A stretch of DNA of 64,000 nt from Kitasatospora sp. NBC_00374 (GCF_041434935.1 NZ_CP107964.1:2852001-2916000), one strand, 5' to 3'; shown: positions 42,151 to 50,912, counted from the first letter of the stretch. The notes: generated by a model from the sequence alone, not told the origin. A program made the numbers and translations.

Positions 42151-42227
42151 GCATTCCTGCCCACCGAAGAAGACCTGCGACGGTCCGCCGGACCGATCGC
42201 TTTCCACACTGAAGAGGAGCAGCCACT

Positions 42228-42470
42228 ATGGCTACCAAGGACGAGGTTCTGGCCGGTCTCGCCGAGATCGTGAACGAGATCGCCGGCATCCCGGCCGAGG
42301 ACGTCGAGCTCGACAAGTCCTTCACCGACGACCTGGACGTCGACTCGCTTTCGATGGTTGAGGTCGTCGTGGCCGCCGAGGAGCGCTTCGGCGCGAAGAT
42401 CCCGGACGACGAGGTCAAGAACCTCAAGACGGTCGGCGACGCGGTCGACTTCATCGTCAACAACAGCTGA
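42228..42470 (+). CDS. acpP: acyl carrier protein
   Basis: An 80-residue acidic four-helix carrier protein of primary fatty acid synthesis. The phosphopantetheine attachment serine is S40 in DLDVDSLSMVEVV. Good ribosome binding site GAAGAGGAGC upstream of ATG 42228. It is third in the fab operon and shuttles acyl intermediates among FabD, FabH and FabF. Confidence 0.97.
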   Translation: MATKDEVLAGLAEIVNEIAGIPAEDVELDKSFTDDLDVDSLSMVEVVVAAEERFGAKIPDDEVKNLKTVGDAVDFIVNNS

Positions 42471-42564
42471 TCCAGCTGACCGGCCGGGGTGCCTCACCGC
42501 GCCCCGGCCGCCCTCCCTCCCCCAGCTCGCCTTTCCCCTGAACACGTGAGAGAAGAAGAAACCA

Positions 42565-43830
42565 GTGACCGCTGAAAACCGCACCGTGGTCGTCACGGGT
42601 ATCGGCGCCTTCACGCCGCTGGGCGGCGACGCCGCCTCGTTCTGGGAAGGCCTGCTCGCCGGCCGTTCCGGGGTCGCCGCGCTGACCGAGGAGTGGGCTG
42701 CCGACCTGCCCGTCCGGATCGCCGCCCGCACCGCCGTCGAGCCGGGCGAGATCCTGCCCCGCCCGCTGGCCCGCAAGCTGGACCGTTCCGCGCAGTTCGC
42801 GCTGATCGCGGCCCGCGAGGCCTGGGCGGACGCCGGCTTCGAGACCCCGGCCACCGACCTGTCCTCCAAGCTCGCCCCCGAGCGCCTGGGCACCGTGATC
42901 GCCTCCGGCATCGGCGGCGTCACCACCCTGCTCGACCAGTACGACGTGCTCAAGCAGCACGGCGTGCGCAAGGTCTCCCCGCACACCGTCCCGATGCTGA
43001 TGCCCAACTCCCCGGCCGCCAACGTCGGCCTGGAGGTCGGTGCCCGCGCGGGTGTGCACACCCCCGTCTCCGCCTGCGCCTCCGGCGCCGAGGCGATCGG
43101 CTACGCGATCGAGATGATCCGTACCGGCCGCGCCGACGTCGTGGTGGCCGGCGGCACCGAGGCCGCGATCCACCCGCTGCCGATCGTCGCCTTCTCCAAC
43201 ATGATGGCGATGTCCAAGAACAACGACGACCCCGAGCACGCCTCGCGCCCGTACGACAAGGGCCGCGACGGCTTCGTCCTCGGCGAGGGCGCCGGCGTGG
43301 TCGTGCTGGAGTCGGCGGAGCACGCCGCCGCCCGCGGCGCCCGGGTCTACTGCGAGGCCGTCGGCCAGGGCCTGTCCTCGGACGCCCACCACATCGCCCA
43401 GCCGGAGCCCACCGGCGCCGGCGTGGCCCGCGCGATCGCCGACCTGTTCGAGCGCAACGAGCTGGACAAGGCCGAGATCGTGCACGTCAACGCGCACGCC
43501 ACCTCGACCCCGCAGGGCGACACCGCCGAGATCAAGGCGCTGCGCAAGGAGCTCGGCGAGCACCTGGACCACGTCGCGATCTCCGCGACCAAGTCCATGA
43601 CCGGCCACCTGCTGGGCGGCGCCGGCGGGATCGAGACCGTCGCCACCGTGCTGGCCCTGTACCACCGCCTGGCCCCGCCGACCATCAACGTCGAGCAGCT
43701 GGACGACGACATCGACGCGGACATCGTGGTCGGAGAGCCGCGCAAGCTGCCCGAGGGCCCGGTCGCGGCGATCAACAACTCCTTCGGCTTCGGCGGCCAC
43801 AACGTGGTGCTGGCCTTCCGCACCGCCTGA
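42565..43830 (+). CDS. fabF: 3-oxoacyl-ACP synthase II (KAS II)
   Basis: A 421-residue FabF elongating ketosynthase. The catalytic triad is C171 in VSACASGAEA, H311 in NAHATSTPQGD and H348 in SMTGHLLGG. The start is GTG 42565 after AGAGAAGAAG. Last gene of the fab operon, followed by a strong 22-bp hairpin terminator. Length normal. Confidence 0.97.
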   Translation: MTAENRTVVVTGIGAFTPLGGDAASFWEGLLAGRSGVAALTEEWAADLPVRIAARTAVEPGEILPRPLARKLDRSAQFALIAAREAWADAGFETPATDLSSKLAPERLGTVIASGIGGVTTLLDQYDVLKQHGVRKVSPHTVPMLMPNSPAANVGLEVGARAGVHTPVSACASGAEAIGYAIEMIRTGRADVVVAGGTEAAIHPLPIVAFSNMMAMSKNNDDPEHASRPYDKGRDGFVLGEGAGVVVLESAEHAAARGARVYCEAVGQGLSSDAHHIAQPEPTGAGVARAIADLFERNELDKAEIVHVNAHATSTPQGDTAEIKALRKELGEHLDHVAISATKSMTGHLLGGAGGIETVATVLALYHRLAPPTINVEQLDDDIDADIVVGEPRKLPEGPVAAINNSFGFGGHNVVLAFRTA

Positions 43831-43847
43831 CGCCGGCAGCAGCGATT

Positions 43848-43896
43848 GGGCCGGGGCCCCGACCACGAGGTGATCTCGTGGTCGGGGCCCCGGCCC
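43848..43896. terminator. 22-bp hairpin ending the fab operon
   Basis: Perfect 22-base arms (43848-43869 and 43875-43896) with a 5-base loop, between the convergent fabF and DUF3145 genes. Confidence 0.88.
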
Positions 43897-43921
43897 GTTC
43901 TCCGTCTCCGTCGACGGCGGC

Positions 43922-44416
43922 TCAGACCACCTGGTGCAGCCAGCGCACCGGGGCGCCCTCGCCCGCGTACCGGAACGGCTCCAGCTCGTCGTCCCAGGGC
44001 TTGCCGAGCAGCCGGGAGAGCTCCGCCTCCAGGTTGCTCCCCTCGTTGCGGGAGCGCAGCAGCACCGCGCGCAGCCGGTCCTCGGGGATCAGGATGTCGC
44101 CGTGCATTCCGGTGACGGCGTGGAAGATCCCGAGGCTGGGCGTGCTGCTGTAGCGCTCGCCCTCGGCCGTGGCGCAGGGCTCGCTGGTGACCTCGTAGCG
44201 CAGCAGCTGCCAGCCGCGCAGGGCGGAGGCCAGCCGGGAGGCCGTGCCGGGCGCGCCCTGCCAGGACAGCTCGGCCCGCCAGTGACCGGGCGCGGCGGGT
44301 TGCCGGATCCAGTCGAGGCTGACTCGCACCCCGAGCACGCCCGCGACCGCCCACTCGACATGCGGGCACAGCGCGCGTGGCGCGGAGTGGACGTACAGGA
44401 CTCCACGTGTCGTCAC
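43922..44416 (-). CDS. DUF3145 family protein
   Basis: A 164-residue protein of DUF3145, an actinobacteria-specific family that usually follows fabF on the opposite strand, as here. Recognisable: GVLYVHSAPRALCPHVEWAV, SWQGAPGTASRLASALRGW and the Gly-rich SLGIFHAVTGMHGDI. No catalytic motif. ATG 44416 is 50-60 nt downstream of a near-consensus promoter. Conserved synteny suggests a role tied to lipid synthesis; unproven. Confidence 0.87.
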   Translation of the reverse strand: MTTRGVLYVHSAPRALCPHVEWAVAGVLGVRVSLDWIRQPAAPGHWRAELSWQGAPGTASRLASALRGWQLLRYEVTSEPCATAEGERYSSTPSLGIFHAVTGMHGDILIPEDRLRAVLLRSRNEGSNLEAELSRLLGKPWDDELEPFRYAGEGAPVRWLHQVV

Positions 44417-44476
44417 CGGGACCTCCAGGCTGTGGACGAGGGTCGCCTTCCCCAGCTGCCTCGTGCCCGTCGCCGG

Positions 44477-44505
44477 TAGGTACCGTTTACCCCCGTGACG
44501 CTCAA
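44477..44505 (-). promoter_or_regulatory. promoter of the DUF3145 gene
   Basis: On the minus strand TTGAGC and TACCTA are separated by 17 bp. Predicted start about 54 nt upstream of ATG 44416. Confidence 0.6.
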
Positions 44506-44631
44506 GTTATTCGACATTAGGTCATCAAATTGAGCAAAACGGACAAGCTTTCACCCAATGTTAGTCGGATCCCCGGGGAGGTCCACCCCTGCCCGGGATC
44601 TCTCCCCCGAACGGACCTATCGCCCGCGGTC

Positions 44632-44660
44632 TGCCTGCCGGATCACGCTATCGGCAGGCA
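44632..44660 (-). terminator. hairpin, probable terminator of the NADP oxidoreductase gene
   Basis: Arms TGCCTGCCG and CGGCAGGCA pair perfectly around an 11-base loop, 150 bp beyond the oxidoreductase stop. The distance is long for a terminator, so this is tentative. Confidence 0.4.
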
Positions 44661-44810
44661 CGGCGGGCCCGGTGACGATCCGTCGGAAGGACCGGGGCGC
44701 GGCGCCCGCGAGCGCCCGTACCCGAACCGCCCTGCCCGCCACCCCGGGCCTGGCGGCGGGCATGGCGACGGGGCAGCGCGGCGGGGCAGTGCGACTCGGC
44801 CGCGGGGAGG

Positions 44811-45830
44811 TCAGAGCTTGACGACCATCTTGCCGGTGTTGGCACCGCGCAGCAGACCGATGAAGGCCTCGGCGGTGTTCTCGACGCCCTCCACCACCGT
44901 CTCGTCGTAGGTCAGCCCGCCGTCCCGCAGCCAGCCGGCCGTCTCGGCCACGAACTGCTGCTGCAGCGCCGCGTGGTCGCCGACCAGCATGCCCTGCAGG
45001 CGCAGCCGCTTGCCGATCACCAGCGCCAGGTTGCGCGGCCCGACCGGCGGGTTGGTGTCGTTGTACTGGGCGATCGCGCCGCACAGGGTGGCGCGGCCGT
45101 TCACGTTGAGCAGGCTGATGGCGGCCTCCAGGTGGTCGCCGCCGACGTTGTCGAAGTAGACGTCGATGCCGTCCGGCGCGGCCTCGGCGAGCTGCTCGCG
45201 GACGGGGCCGTCCTTGTAGTTGAAGGCCGCGTCGAAGCCGTAGTCGTCGACCAGCTTGGCCACCTTCTCCGCCGAGCCGGCCGAGCCGATGACCCGCCTG
45301 GCGCCCTTGAGCCGGGCGATCTGCCCCACCAGCGAGCCGACCGCGCCGGCCGCGCCGGACACGAAGACGGTGTCGCCCTCCTTGAACGAGGCGACCTCCA
45401 GCAGGCCCGCGTAGGCGGTCAGGCCCGGCATGCCGAGCACGCCGAGGTAGTAGGAGAGCGGGGCGAGCTGCGGGTCCACCTTGACCGAGCGGACCGCGTC
45501 CACGGTCGCGTACTCGCGCCAGCCGAGCCCGTGCAGGACGGCGTCGCCGACCTCGAAGCCCTCGGCCTCGGAGGCGATCACGTAACCGACCGCGCCGCCG
45601 TCCATCGCCTCGCCGATCGCGAACGGCGGGACGTAGGACTTCACGTCGTTCATCCGGCCGCGCATGTACGGGTCGACCGAGAGGAAGGCGTTGCGGACCA
45701 GGATCTGACCCGGGCCGGGCTGCTGCACCGGGGCCTCGACCAGCGCGAAGTCCGCGGGGGTCGGCCAGCCCTGGGGCCGGGCCGCCAGCTGCCACTCGCG
45801 GCCGGTGGTGGGCGTCGCCTGCTCTGCCAT
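44811..45830 (-). CDS. NADP-dependent oxidoreductase (MDR superfamily)
   Basis: A 339-residue medium-chain reductase of the leukotriene B4 12-hydroxydehydrogenase/CurA-like group, reducing activated double bonds with NADPH. Features: VDPYMRGRMND, the nucleotide-binding GAAGAVGSLVGQIARL, and FDNVGGDHLEAAI. ATG 45830 follows AAGGAG. It is divergent from a MarR gene; the shared region with TTGACA on the minus strand suggests MarR control. Substrate unknown. Confidence 0.92.
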   Translation of the reverse strand: MAEQATPTTGREWQLAARPQGWPTPADFALVEAPVQQPGPGQILVRNAFLSVDPYMRGRMNDVKSYVPPFAIGEAMDGGAVGYVIASEAEGFEVGDAVLHGLGWREYATVDAVRSVKVDPQLAPLSYYLGVLGMPGLTAYAGLLEVASFKEGDTVFVSGAAGAVGSLVGQIARLKGARRVIGSAGSAEKVAKLVDDYGFDAAFNYKDGPVREQLAEAAPDGIDVYFDNVGGDHLEAAISLLNVNGRATLCGAIAQYNDTNPPVGPRNLALVIGKRLRLQGMLVGDHAALQQQFVAETAGWLRDGGLTYDETVVEGVENTAEAFIGLLRGANTGKMVVKL

Positions 45831-45931
45831 GTCGTGCTCCTTGCGTGGTTCGTCTGTCCGTGGCCTGCCTGAAAGGTTGACCAACTAAAGCAATCGTGGG
45901 GATAAAAGGTTCACGTTGTCAAATGTTCAGC

Positions 45932-45937
45932 TAGACT
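45932..45937 (+). promoter_or_regulatory. -10 box TAGACT of the leaderless MarR gene
   Basis: Lies 7 nt before ATG 45945; upstream TTCACG (45910) gives a 16-bp spacer. No ribosome binding site. Confidence 0.5.
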
Positions 45938-45944
45938 GGTGTCC

Positions 45945-46388
45945 ATGGAGAAGCAGCCGCCCGCCGACCCGATCACCCGCGAGGTCGTGGACCTCATGGC
46001 GAGCCTGGTCGCGCTGTTCCACCGCGAGTACGAGGAGGCCGCCGCCGCCCGCTCGCTGACCGGCGCCCAGGCCAAGGTGCTCGCCCTGCTCAGCCGGGGC
46101 CCGATGCCGATGCGCCACATCGCCCAGACCCTGGCCTGCGAGCCCTCCAACATCACCGGCATCGTGGACCGCCTGGAGACCCGCGGCTTCGTGACCCGCC
46201 AGGCCGACCCGCTGGACCGCAGGGTCAAGCGGGTGGCCGCCACCGAGGCCGGCGGCCAGGCCACCGAGGAACTGCGCGAATCGCTGAACTTCGCCCGCGA
46301 GCCGCTGGCCGCGCTGGCCGAGGACGAGCGGCGCCAGCTGCGTGACCTGCTGCGCAGGATGCTCGAAGGCGCCGACACGGCGGACTGA
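45945..46388 (+). CDS. MarR family transcriptional regulator
   Basis: A 147-residue winged-helix MarR regulator: SLTGAQAKVLALLSRGPMPM, the recognition segment LACEPSNITGIVDRLETRGFV and the wing TRQADPLDRRVKRVA. The -10 box 7 nt before ATG points to leaderless translation. Divergent from the NADP oxidoreductase gene, which it probably represses until a phenolic or electrophilic ligand binds; the operator is likely in the AT-rich GTTGACCAAC/TTGTCAAATG segments at 45876-45926. Confidence 0.92.
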   Translation: MEKQPPADPITREVVDLMASLVALFHREYEEAAAARSLTGAQAKVLALLSRGPMPMRHIAQTLACEPSNITGIVDRLETRGFVTRQADPLDRRVKRVAATEAGGQATEELRESLNFAREPLAALAEDERRQLRDLLRRMLEGADTAD

Positions 46389-46454
46389 CGCCCACGCCGG
46401 CCCACCCCGGGGCAGGCCCGGGGAGGCCGGGAAGAAGAAGTTCGGCTCACATGT

Positions 46455-46481
46455 GTAACCGGATGCACTCCCGGACCGTCT
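46455..46481 (+). promoter_or_regulatory. ECF sigma (SigE-like) promoter of the LCP gene
   Basis: GTAACC and CGTCT are separated by 16 bp, matching the AAC-N16-CGTC pattern of the SigE class of streptomycete ECF promoters. It lies about 60 nt upstream of ATG 46543 of a cell-envelope gene, consistent with envelope-stress control. Confidence 0.6.
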
Positions 46482-46542
46482 ATTCATCTGGACCGTACGT
46501 GTACCCGTGGCGCCTGCCACACCCGGCAGAGAGCGCTGACCG

Positions 46543-48069
46543 ATGACCGACCCCAAGAGCCGGCCCGCCAAGGGCACCCGCAGGGCCCGGATAGCCCGTG
46601 GCCTGGGTGCGACCGCCGCAGTCCTGGTGGTCGGTACCGCCGGCGCCGGCGCGTGGTTCTACCAGCGGCTCGACCACAACATCAGCACCTTCTCGGCCGA
46701 CGGCATCGCCCCCAGCCGCCCGCCGGCCGGCCCGACCGCCAGCGGTGGCGGCCGGCCGGTCAACATCCTGCTGCTCGGCTCCGACACCCGCCAGGACGGC
46801 AACGGCGACCTGGGCGGCGGCGAGGAGGGCGTGGGCCACTCCGACACCGCGATCCTGTTGCACGTGTACGCGGATCACAAGCACGCCGTCGGGGTGTCGA
46901 TACCCCGCGACACCCTGGTCACGGTCCCGGCCTGCAAGCTTCCCAGTGGCAACTGGTCCCCGCAGCGGACCAACCAGATGTTCAACTCGGCCTTCACCGT
47001 CGGCGAGTACCCGCAGGGCAACCCCGCCTGCACCCAGAACACCGTCGAGGCGATGACCGGCCTGCGGATCGACCACACCATCGTGGTCGACTTCAAGGGC
47101 TTCGCCGCGATGACCGACGCGGTGCACGGCGTCGACGTCTGCGTACCCAACAACGTCGACTCCTACGGCATACACCTGGCCAAGGGCCGGCAGACCGTCA
47201 CCGGGCAGCAGGCACTGGACTACGTCCGCGCCCGGCACGGCTTCGGCGACGGCTCGGACATCGGCCGGGTGAAACGCCAGCAGGCCTTCCTCTCCTCCCT
47301 GATCAAGAAGGTCCGGAGCCAGGGCTTCAACCCGACCACCCTGCTCCCGCTGGCCGACGCCGCGACCAGGTCGCTCACCGTGGACGAGGAGCTGGGCTCG
47401 GCGGTGAAGCTCGCCGAGTTCGGCCAGTCGCTGCAGGACATCGAACTCGCCGACATATCCTTCGTCACCGTGCCCTGGCGCTACCAGGGCGACCGGGTCG
47501 CCCTGGTCCACCCCGACGTGGACACCCTCTGGCGGCTGCTGCAGCAGGACCGGACGCTGACCGGCCAGTCCGCCGCCGACCCCGCGGCCTCCCCCACCGA
47601 CCCGGCCTCGGCGTCGGCGTCGGCGCCCGCGTCGGCCCCGGCGACCGGCACGGCCGACACCCCGGCCGCCGAGCAGGTCCCGCTGACCGTGCACAACGCC
47701 TCCCGTTCCACCGGGCTCGCCGGACAGGCCGCCACCGCGCTCAGGGCCAAGGGCTACCAGCAGATCACCGTCGGCCCCGACACCGAGTTCCGCCGGACAA
47801 CCCTGATCGGGTACGCCCCCGGCGACCAGGAGGCCGCGAACCGGCTCGCGCAGCTCTTTCCCGGCGCCGAGCTGCGGGCCGACCCCGGTGCCGAGGGGAT
47901 CACCGTCACCCTCGGCCGGGACTACGCCTCGGCCCACACCGGCGAGGGCACGGCTCCCGGCGAGGGGGCCGGTGCGCCCACCGCGCTGCCCACCGGCATC
48001 CCCACCGGGATCACCGAGAACACCCGCCCCGCCGACAGCGACCTCTGCGCCGACCTCAGCTTCGGCTGA
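46543..48069 (+). CDS. LytR-CpsA-Psr (LCP) family glycopolymer ligase with LytR_C domain
   Basis: A 508-residue envelope protein that would attach teichoic-acid-like or other glycopolymers to peptidoglycan. A single N-terminal membrane anchor (GLGATAAVLVVGTAGAGAWFY) is followed by the LCP domain: VNILLLGSDTR, HSDTAILLHV, GVSIPRDTLV and the ALDYVRARHGFGDGSDIGR segment with lipid-phosphate-binding Arg/Asp. The C-terminal LytR_C domain starts PLTVHNASRSTGLAG after an Ala/Ser/Pro linker. Behind a SigE-like promoter. Its 3' end overlaps the convergent PLP-enzyme gene by 14 nt. Confidence 0.93.
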   Translation: MTDPKSRPAKGTRRARIARGLGATAAVLVVGTAGAGAWFYQRLDHNISTFSADGIAPSRPPAGPTASGGGRPVNILLLGSDTRQDGNGDLGGGEEGVGHSDTAILLHVYADHKHAVGVSIPRDTLVTVPACKLPSGNWSPQRTNQMFNSAFTVGEYPQGNPACTQNTVEAMTGLRIDHTIVVDFKGFAAMTDAVHGVDVCVPNNVDSYGIHLAKGRQTVTGQQALDYVRARHGFGDGSDIGRVKRQQAFLSSLIKKVRSQGFNPTTLLPLADAATRSLTVDEELGSAVKLAEFGQSLQDIELADISFVTVPWRYQGDRVALVHPDVDTLWRLLQQDRTLTGQSAADPAASPTDPASASASAPASAPATGTADTPAAEQVPLTVHNASRSTGLAGQAATALRAKGYQQITVGPDTEFRRTTLIGYAPGDQEAANRLAQLFPGAELRADPGAEGITVTLGRDYASAHTGEGTAPGEGAGAPTALPTGIPTGITENTRPADSDLCADLSFG

Positions 48070-48967
48070 GGCCGTCGCCCGGGTCGGGCAGTCCCGTCAC
48101 GACGACGGTGACCCTGGTGCCGGCGGCCAACTCCCCCGCCGTCGCCAGGCCGTACACCGCCGACAGCGCCTTCGCCACGTACCGCCGCTCCACCGGCACC
48201 CCGTGCCGCCGCTCGAACCCCGCGGCGAACTGCTCCAGTTCGGCCGGCACCTTGCCGTACCCGCCCCCGTGGTAGCCGTGGTGGATCCGCCAGTTGCCGA
48301 ACTCCCGGCCGTACGCGGCCCGGTGCAGTCCCGCCACCTCCCGCTCCAGGTAGGCCTCGCCGCGCAGCACCGCCACCCCGAGCGCCCGCGCACCCGGGGG
48401 CAGCCCGGCCGCGATCCCGGCCAGCGTGCCGCCGGTGCCGACCGGGCAGCAGACCAGGTCCCGCTCGCCCAGGTCCGGCAGCTGCGACGCCAGCTCCGCG
48501 GCGACGACGGCGGCCCCGCGCACCGCGAGCGCGTTGGACCCGCCCTCCGGCAGTACCAGGAACCCCTCCCGAGGCTCCCCGCCCCGGGCCGCCAGCTCCC
48601 GGTACAGCGGGCGCGGGACGAACTCCAGTGCCATTCCGGCCGCCTCGGCCGCCCGCAGCGACCAGTTCCGCGGCGCCTGGGCCAGCTCCTCGCCCCGGAT
48701 CACCCCGACACTCGCCAGCCCGAGCCCCTGCGCGGCGGCCGCCACCGCCCGGATGTGCGTCGAGTAGGCCCCGCCGTACGTCAGCAGCCCGGGCGCGCCC
48801 TCGGCGACCGCCCGTTCCAGGTTGGGCGCCAGCTTCCGCCACTTGTTCCCCGGCACGGCCGGGTGCGCGAGGTCGTCCCGCTTGAGCCGCAGCTCCACCC
48901 CGAGCCGGGCGAGGGCCGGCTCGTCCAGGACGGTCAGCGGGGTCGGCAGCGTGGCGGGGGAGAGCAC
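48056..48967 (-). CDS. PLP-dependent ACC deaminase/D-cysteine desulfhydrase family enzyme
   Basis: A 303-residue fold-type II PLP enzyme. The PLP-lysine lies in HPAVPGNKWRKL, and the substrate loop is GGAYSTHIRAVAAAA; LPEGGSNALA binds phosphate. It would release ammonia (and sulfide) from D-cysteine or cleave ACC; which cannot be told. I place the start at GTG 48967 because TATGCT lies 6 nt upstream (leaderless) and homologues begin near LPTPL. An alternative GTG at 48994 abuts the TGA of the PqqD-like gene, allowing coupling. The two genes are probably an operon. Confidence 0.85.
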   Translation of the reverse strand: MLSPATLPTPLTVLDEPALARLGVELRLKRDDLAHPAVPGNKWRKLAPNLERAVAEGAPGLLTYGGAYSTHIRAVAAAAQGLGLASVGVIRGEELAQAPRNWSLRAAEAAGMALEFVPRPLYRELAARGGEPREGFLVLPEGGSNALAVRGAAVVAAELASQLPDLGERDLVCCPVGTGGTLAGIAAGLPPGARALGVAVLRGEAYLEREVAGLHRAAYGREFGNWRIHHGYHGGGYGKVPAELEQFAAGFERRHGVPVERRYVAKALSAVYGLATAGELAAGTRVTVVVTGLPDPGDGLSRS

Positions 48968-48994
48968 CGGCCCAGCATACGAAGGCGCCCGCAC

Positions 48995-49297
48995 TCAGCC
49001 GCCGGCCGCCCGGGGGGCCGGCCCGGGCAGGACCTCGGCCGGGCCGGGGCCCGGCGGCTGCCGGTCGATCCGGACCAGCCCCTGCGCGAGCAGCAGGTCG
49101 ACGAACTCCTGGACGTCCTGCGCCGCGACGGCCGCCTGCTCGGCGATGGCGGCCGAACCGCCCCCTTCGGCGAGCAGCAGCCAGATCCGGGCGGCGGTGC
49201 CGTCGAGCGTGCGGAACTCGCGCGCCACCGGGTGGTAGAACCGCACCTCGCCGTCCCCGGGGAACCAGACGACCGCGGGATCGAGCCGGTAGATCAT
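48995..49297 (-). CDS. PqqD-like small protein (RiPP recognition element fold candidate)
   Basis: A 100-residue protein starting at ATG 49297 after GGAGGGAGC. Its pattern VVWFPGDGEVRFYHPVAREFRTLDGTAARIWLLLAEGG, with AQDVQEFVDLLLAQGLVRI, resembles PqqD-family winged-helix proteins that present peptides to modifying enzymes. The C-terminus is Pro/Gly-rich. A strong promoter lies upstream. No radical-SAM gene, precursor peptide or transporter is nearby; instead a PLP enzyme follows directly. Assignment is from pattern only. Confidence 0.6.
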   Translation of the reverse strand: MIYRLDPAVVWFPGDGEVRFYHPVAREFRTLDGTAARIWLLLAEGGGSAAIAEQAAVAAQDVQEFVDLLLAQGLVRIDRQPPGPGPAEVLPGPAPRAAGG

Positions 49298-49640
49298 CGG
49301 AGCGCTCCCTCCGGACGGCCGCCGCTCCAGTGGAGCTGACGACTTGCCAAGCACCATCCATCCCAGCTGGACCATCGGAATCTACTCCACCATCAGAACA
49401 TGTCAACAGGGCGGTTCCGGATCCGACTTGACACACCTGTGGGGCTCGCGCGAGCCGACGGCACGTACCGGGACAATCACCCGCACGGGTCACCCCGCGG
49501 GGGGCTCGGGGCTGCGGCACCCGCTCGTCAACGCGAGGATCCGCGGACATTACCGGACGGGTGAATCCCGGTGTGTCGGCGCCCGGGCGGGGGCCCGACT
49601 GCCCTACAGTTCTCGCAGGTAGGGGCTGGTCTGCCGAGGT
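49298..49640. other. 343-bp region upstream of the PqqD-like gene
   Basis: Contains a near-consensus promoter for the PqqD-like gene (49379-49406). No precursor-peptide-like gene with a ribosome binding site is visible on either strand. Confidence 0.5.
49379..49406 (-). promoter_or_regulatory. near-consensus promoter of the PqqD-like/PLP operon
   Basis: On the minus strand TTGACA and TAGATT are separated by 16 bp. An in-frame ATG at 49375 lies too close to the -10 to be transcribed, supporting the downstream start at 49297. Confidence 0.72.
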
Positions 49641-49714
<74 letters not shown>

Positions 49715-49949
49715 GATTCGACCAGCTGGTGACCGGCAAGCCGGCCGTTCCAGCAGCAGACGGCCCCTCAGGGCCGTCCCCGGCAGCATAGCCGGTCGAT
49801 CAGTCGCGATGCGCGCCGGGGGCGCAACCGGGTACGCCCCCCGCGCGGCTCAGCCCTGCCTGGCGCAGCGCCCGCCCGGCCTGGTAGATCTTGCGTTCCG
49901 GCCCGTCGTCCGAGCGGGCCGCAGTACGCGAGTGCGGGGAGCCAGCGGG

Positions 49950-50714
49950 ATGCGCCGGACGGAACGGGCGGTACGGCGGGCATGGTGGCCGGCCGCGCTC
50001 CTGCTGACGATCCACTGCGCCGCCGCCTGCGGCCCGGACCCCGGACCGGACGGCCGGACCGGCCCCCGGCCCACCGCCCGGCCCGCCGTCGCCGGCGCCA
50101 CCGGCGACCGGATCGGCGCCCTCTTCCTCGGCGCGGTGACCGGCCCCAGGATGTGCACCGCCAGCGTGGTCGCCAGCCCCCGGCACAACCTGCTGGTCAC
50201 CGCGGCGCACTGCGTCCAGACCGCGGAGCGCGGCCGCTTCGACGACCTGGTCTTCGCCCCCGGCTACCGCGACGGCCGCACCCCGTACGGCGTCTGGCCG
50301 GTGACCTCGATCACGGTCGATCCGCGGTGGAGCCTGGGCGAGGATCCGGAGTACGACGTGGCCTTCCTCACCGTGGCCGAGGTGCAGGGGCAACGGATCG
50401 AGGACCGGGTCGGCGCGAACCCGCTCGGCACCGGCCTCGGCGTCGGCCTGCCGGTCTCCGTCACCGGCTACCCGAACGACAGCGGCACCCCGGTGACCTG
50501 CTCGGGACGTACCGGCGCGCAGGGACCGACCCAGGAGCGGTTCGAGTGCTCCGGCTACACCGTCGGCACCAGCGGAAGCCCCTGGCTCACCGAGGACGGA
50601 AAGGTGGTCGGGGTGATCGGCGGCTACCAGCAGGGCGGCAACACCGACGCCACCTCGTACAGCATCGCGTTCGACCGGCGGGTGACGGAGCTCTACCGGC
50701 TGGCCACCGGGTGA
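49950..50714 (+). CDS. secreted trypsin-like serine protease
   Basis: A 254-residue S1-family protease. The basic N-terminus and hydrophobic stretch WWPAALLLTIHCAAACG form a signal peptide, possibly lipoprotein type although the lipobox is weak. The catalytic triad is visible: H in VTAAHC, D in EYDVAFL and S in GTSGSPW. Cysteines near TCSGR and FECSG likely form the usual disulfides. Start ATG 49950 follows a GGGGAG site. It lies between tRNA genes; substrate unknown. Confidence 0.88.
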   Translation: MRRTERAVRRAWWPAALLLTIHCAAACGPDPGPDGRTGPRPTARPAVAGATGDRIGALFLGAVTGPRMCTASVVASPRHNLLVTAAHCVQTAERGRFDDLVFAPGYRDGRTPYGVWPVTSITVDPRWSLGEDPEYDVAFLTVAEVQGQRIEDRVGANPLGTGLGVGLPVSVTGYPNDSGTPVTCSGRTGAQGPTQERFECSGYTVGTSGSPWLTEDGKVVGVIGGYQQGGNTDATSYSIAFDRRVTELYRLATG

Positions 50715-50778
50715 CGGCGGCGGCCTGACGGGCCGCCAGGGGGCGCCGGGCGCCGGGCCTCGGGCCCCGGGGAAACAC

Positions 50779-50808
50779 GAAAGCCCCCCGGTCGACCGAG
50801 GGGCCTTC
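50779..50808 (-). terminator. terminator downstream of the tRNA-Asn pair
   Basis: On the minus strand the G/C stem AAGGCCCCTCGGT pairs imperfectly with ACCGGGGGGCTT, and is followed by TT. It lies just downstream of the two tRNA-Asn genes. Confidence 0.6.
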
Positions 50809-50839
50809 GCTCTGTACCGATCGTCTCCGTGGAGGCGAG

Positions 50840-50912
50840 CTCCCCCAATTGGACTCGAACCAATAACCTGCCGATTAACAGTCGGCTGCTCTGCCAATTG
50901 AGCTATGGGGGA
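50840..50912 (-). tRNA. tRNA-Asn (anticodon GTT), copy 1
   Basis: A 73-nt cloverleaf with acceptor TCCCCCA/TGGGGGA, discriminator G, anticodon stem GCCGA/TCGGC with loop CTGTTAA, and T arm ATTGG/CCAAT. Identical to the copy 37 bp upstream; probably one transcript. Confidence 0.95.

Larger units (their letters stand above)
44417..44810. other. 394-bp intergenic region with promoter and hairpin
   Basis: Contains the DUF3145 promoter and, at 44632-44660, a hairpin listed separately. The segment at 44490-44560 is relatively AT-rich for this genome. No gene seen. Confidence 0.5.

Noticed and set aside
48056..48069. 14-bp overlap of LCP and PLP-enzyme genes as a sign of error
   Set aside because: Convergent overlaps of this size are common in streptomycetes and both C-termini look normal.
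49407..49548. A possible RiPP precursor peptide upstream of the PqqD-like gene (frame starting near 49548, minus)
   Set aside because: No ribosome binding site, no leader/core pattern, it lies upstream of the promoter, and the frame runs on through the PqqD-like gene in the wrong register.
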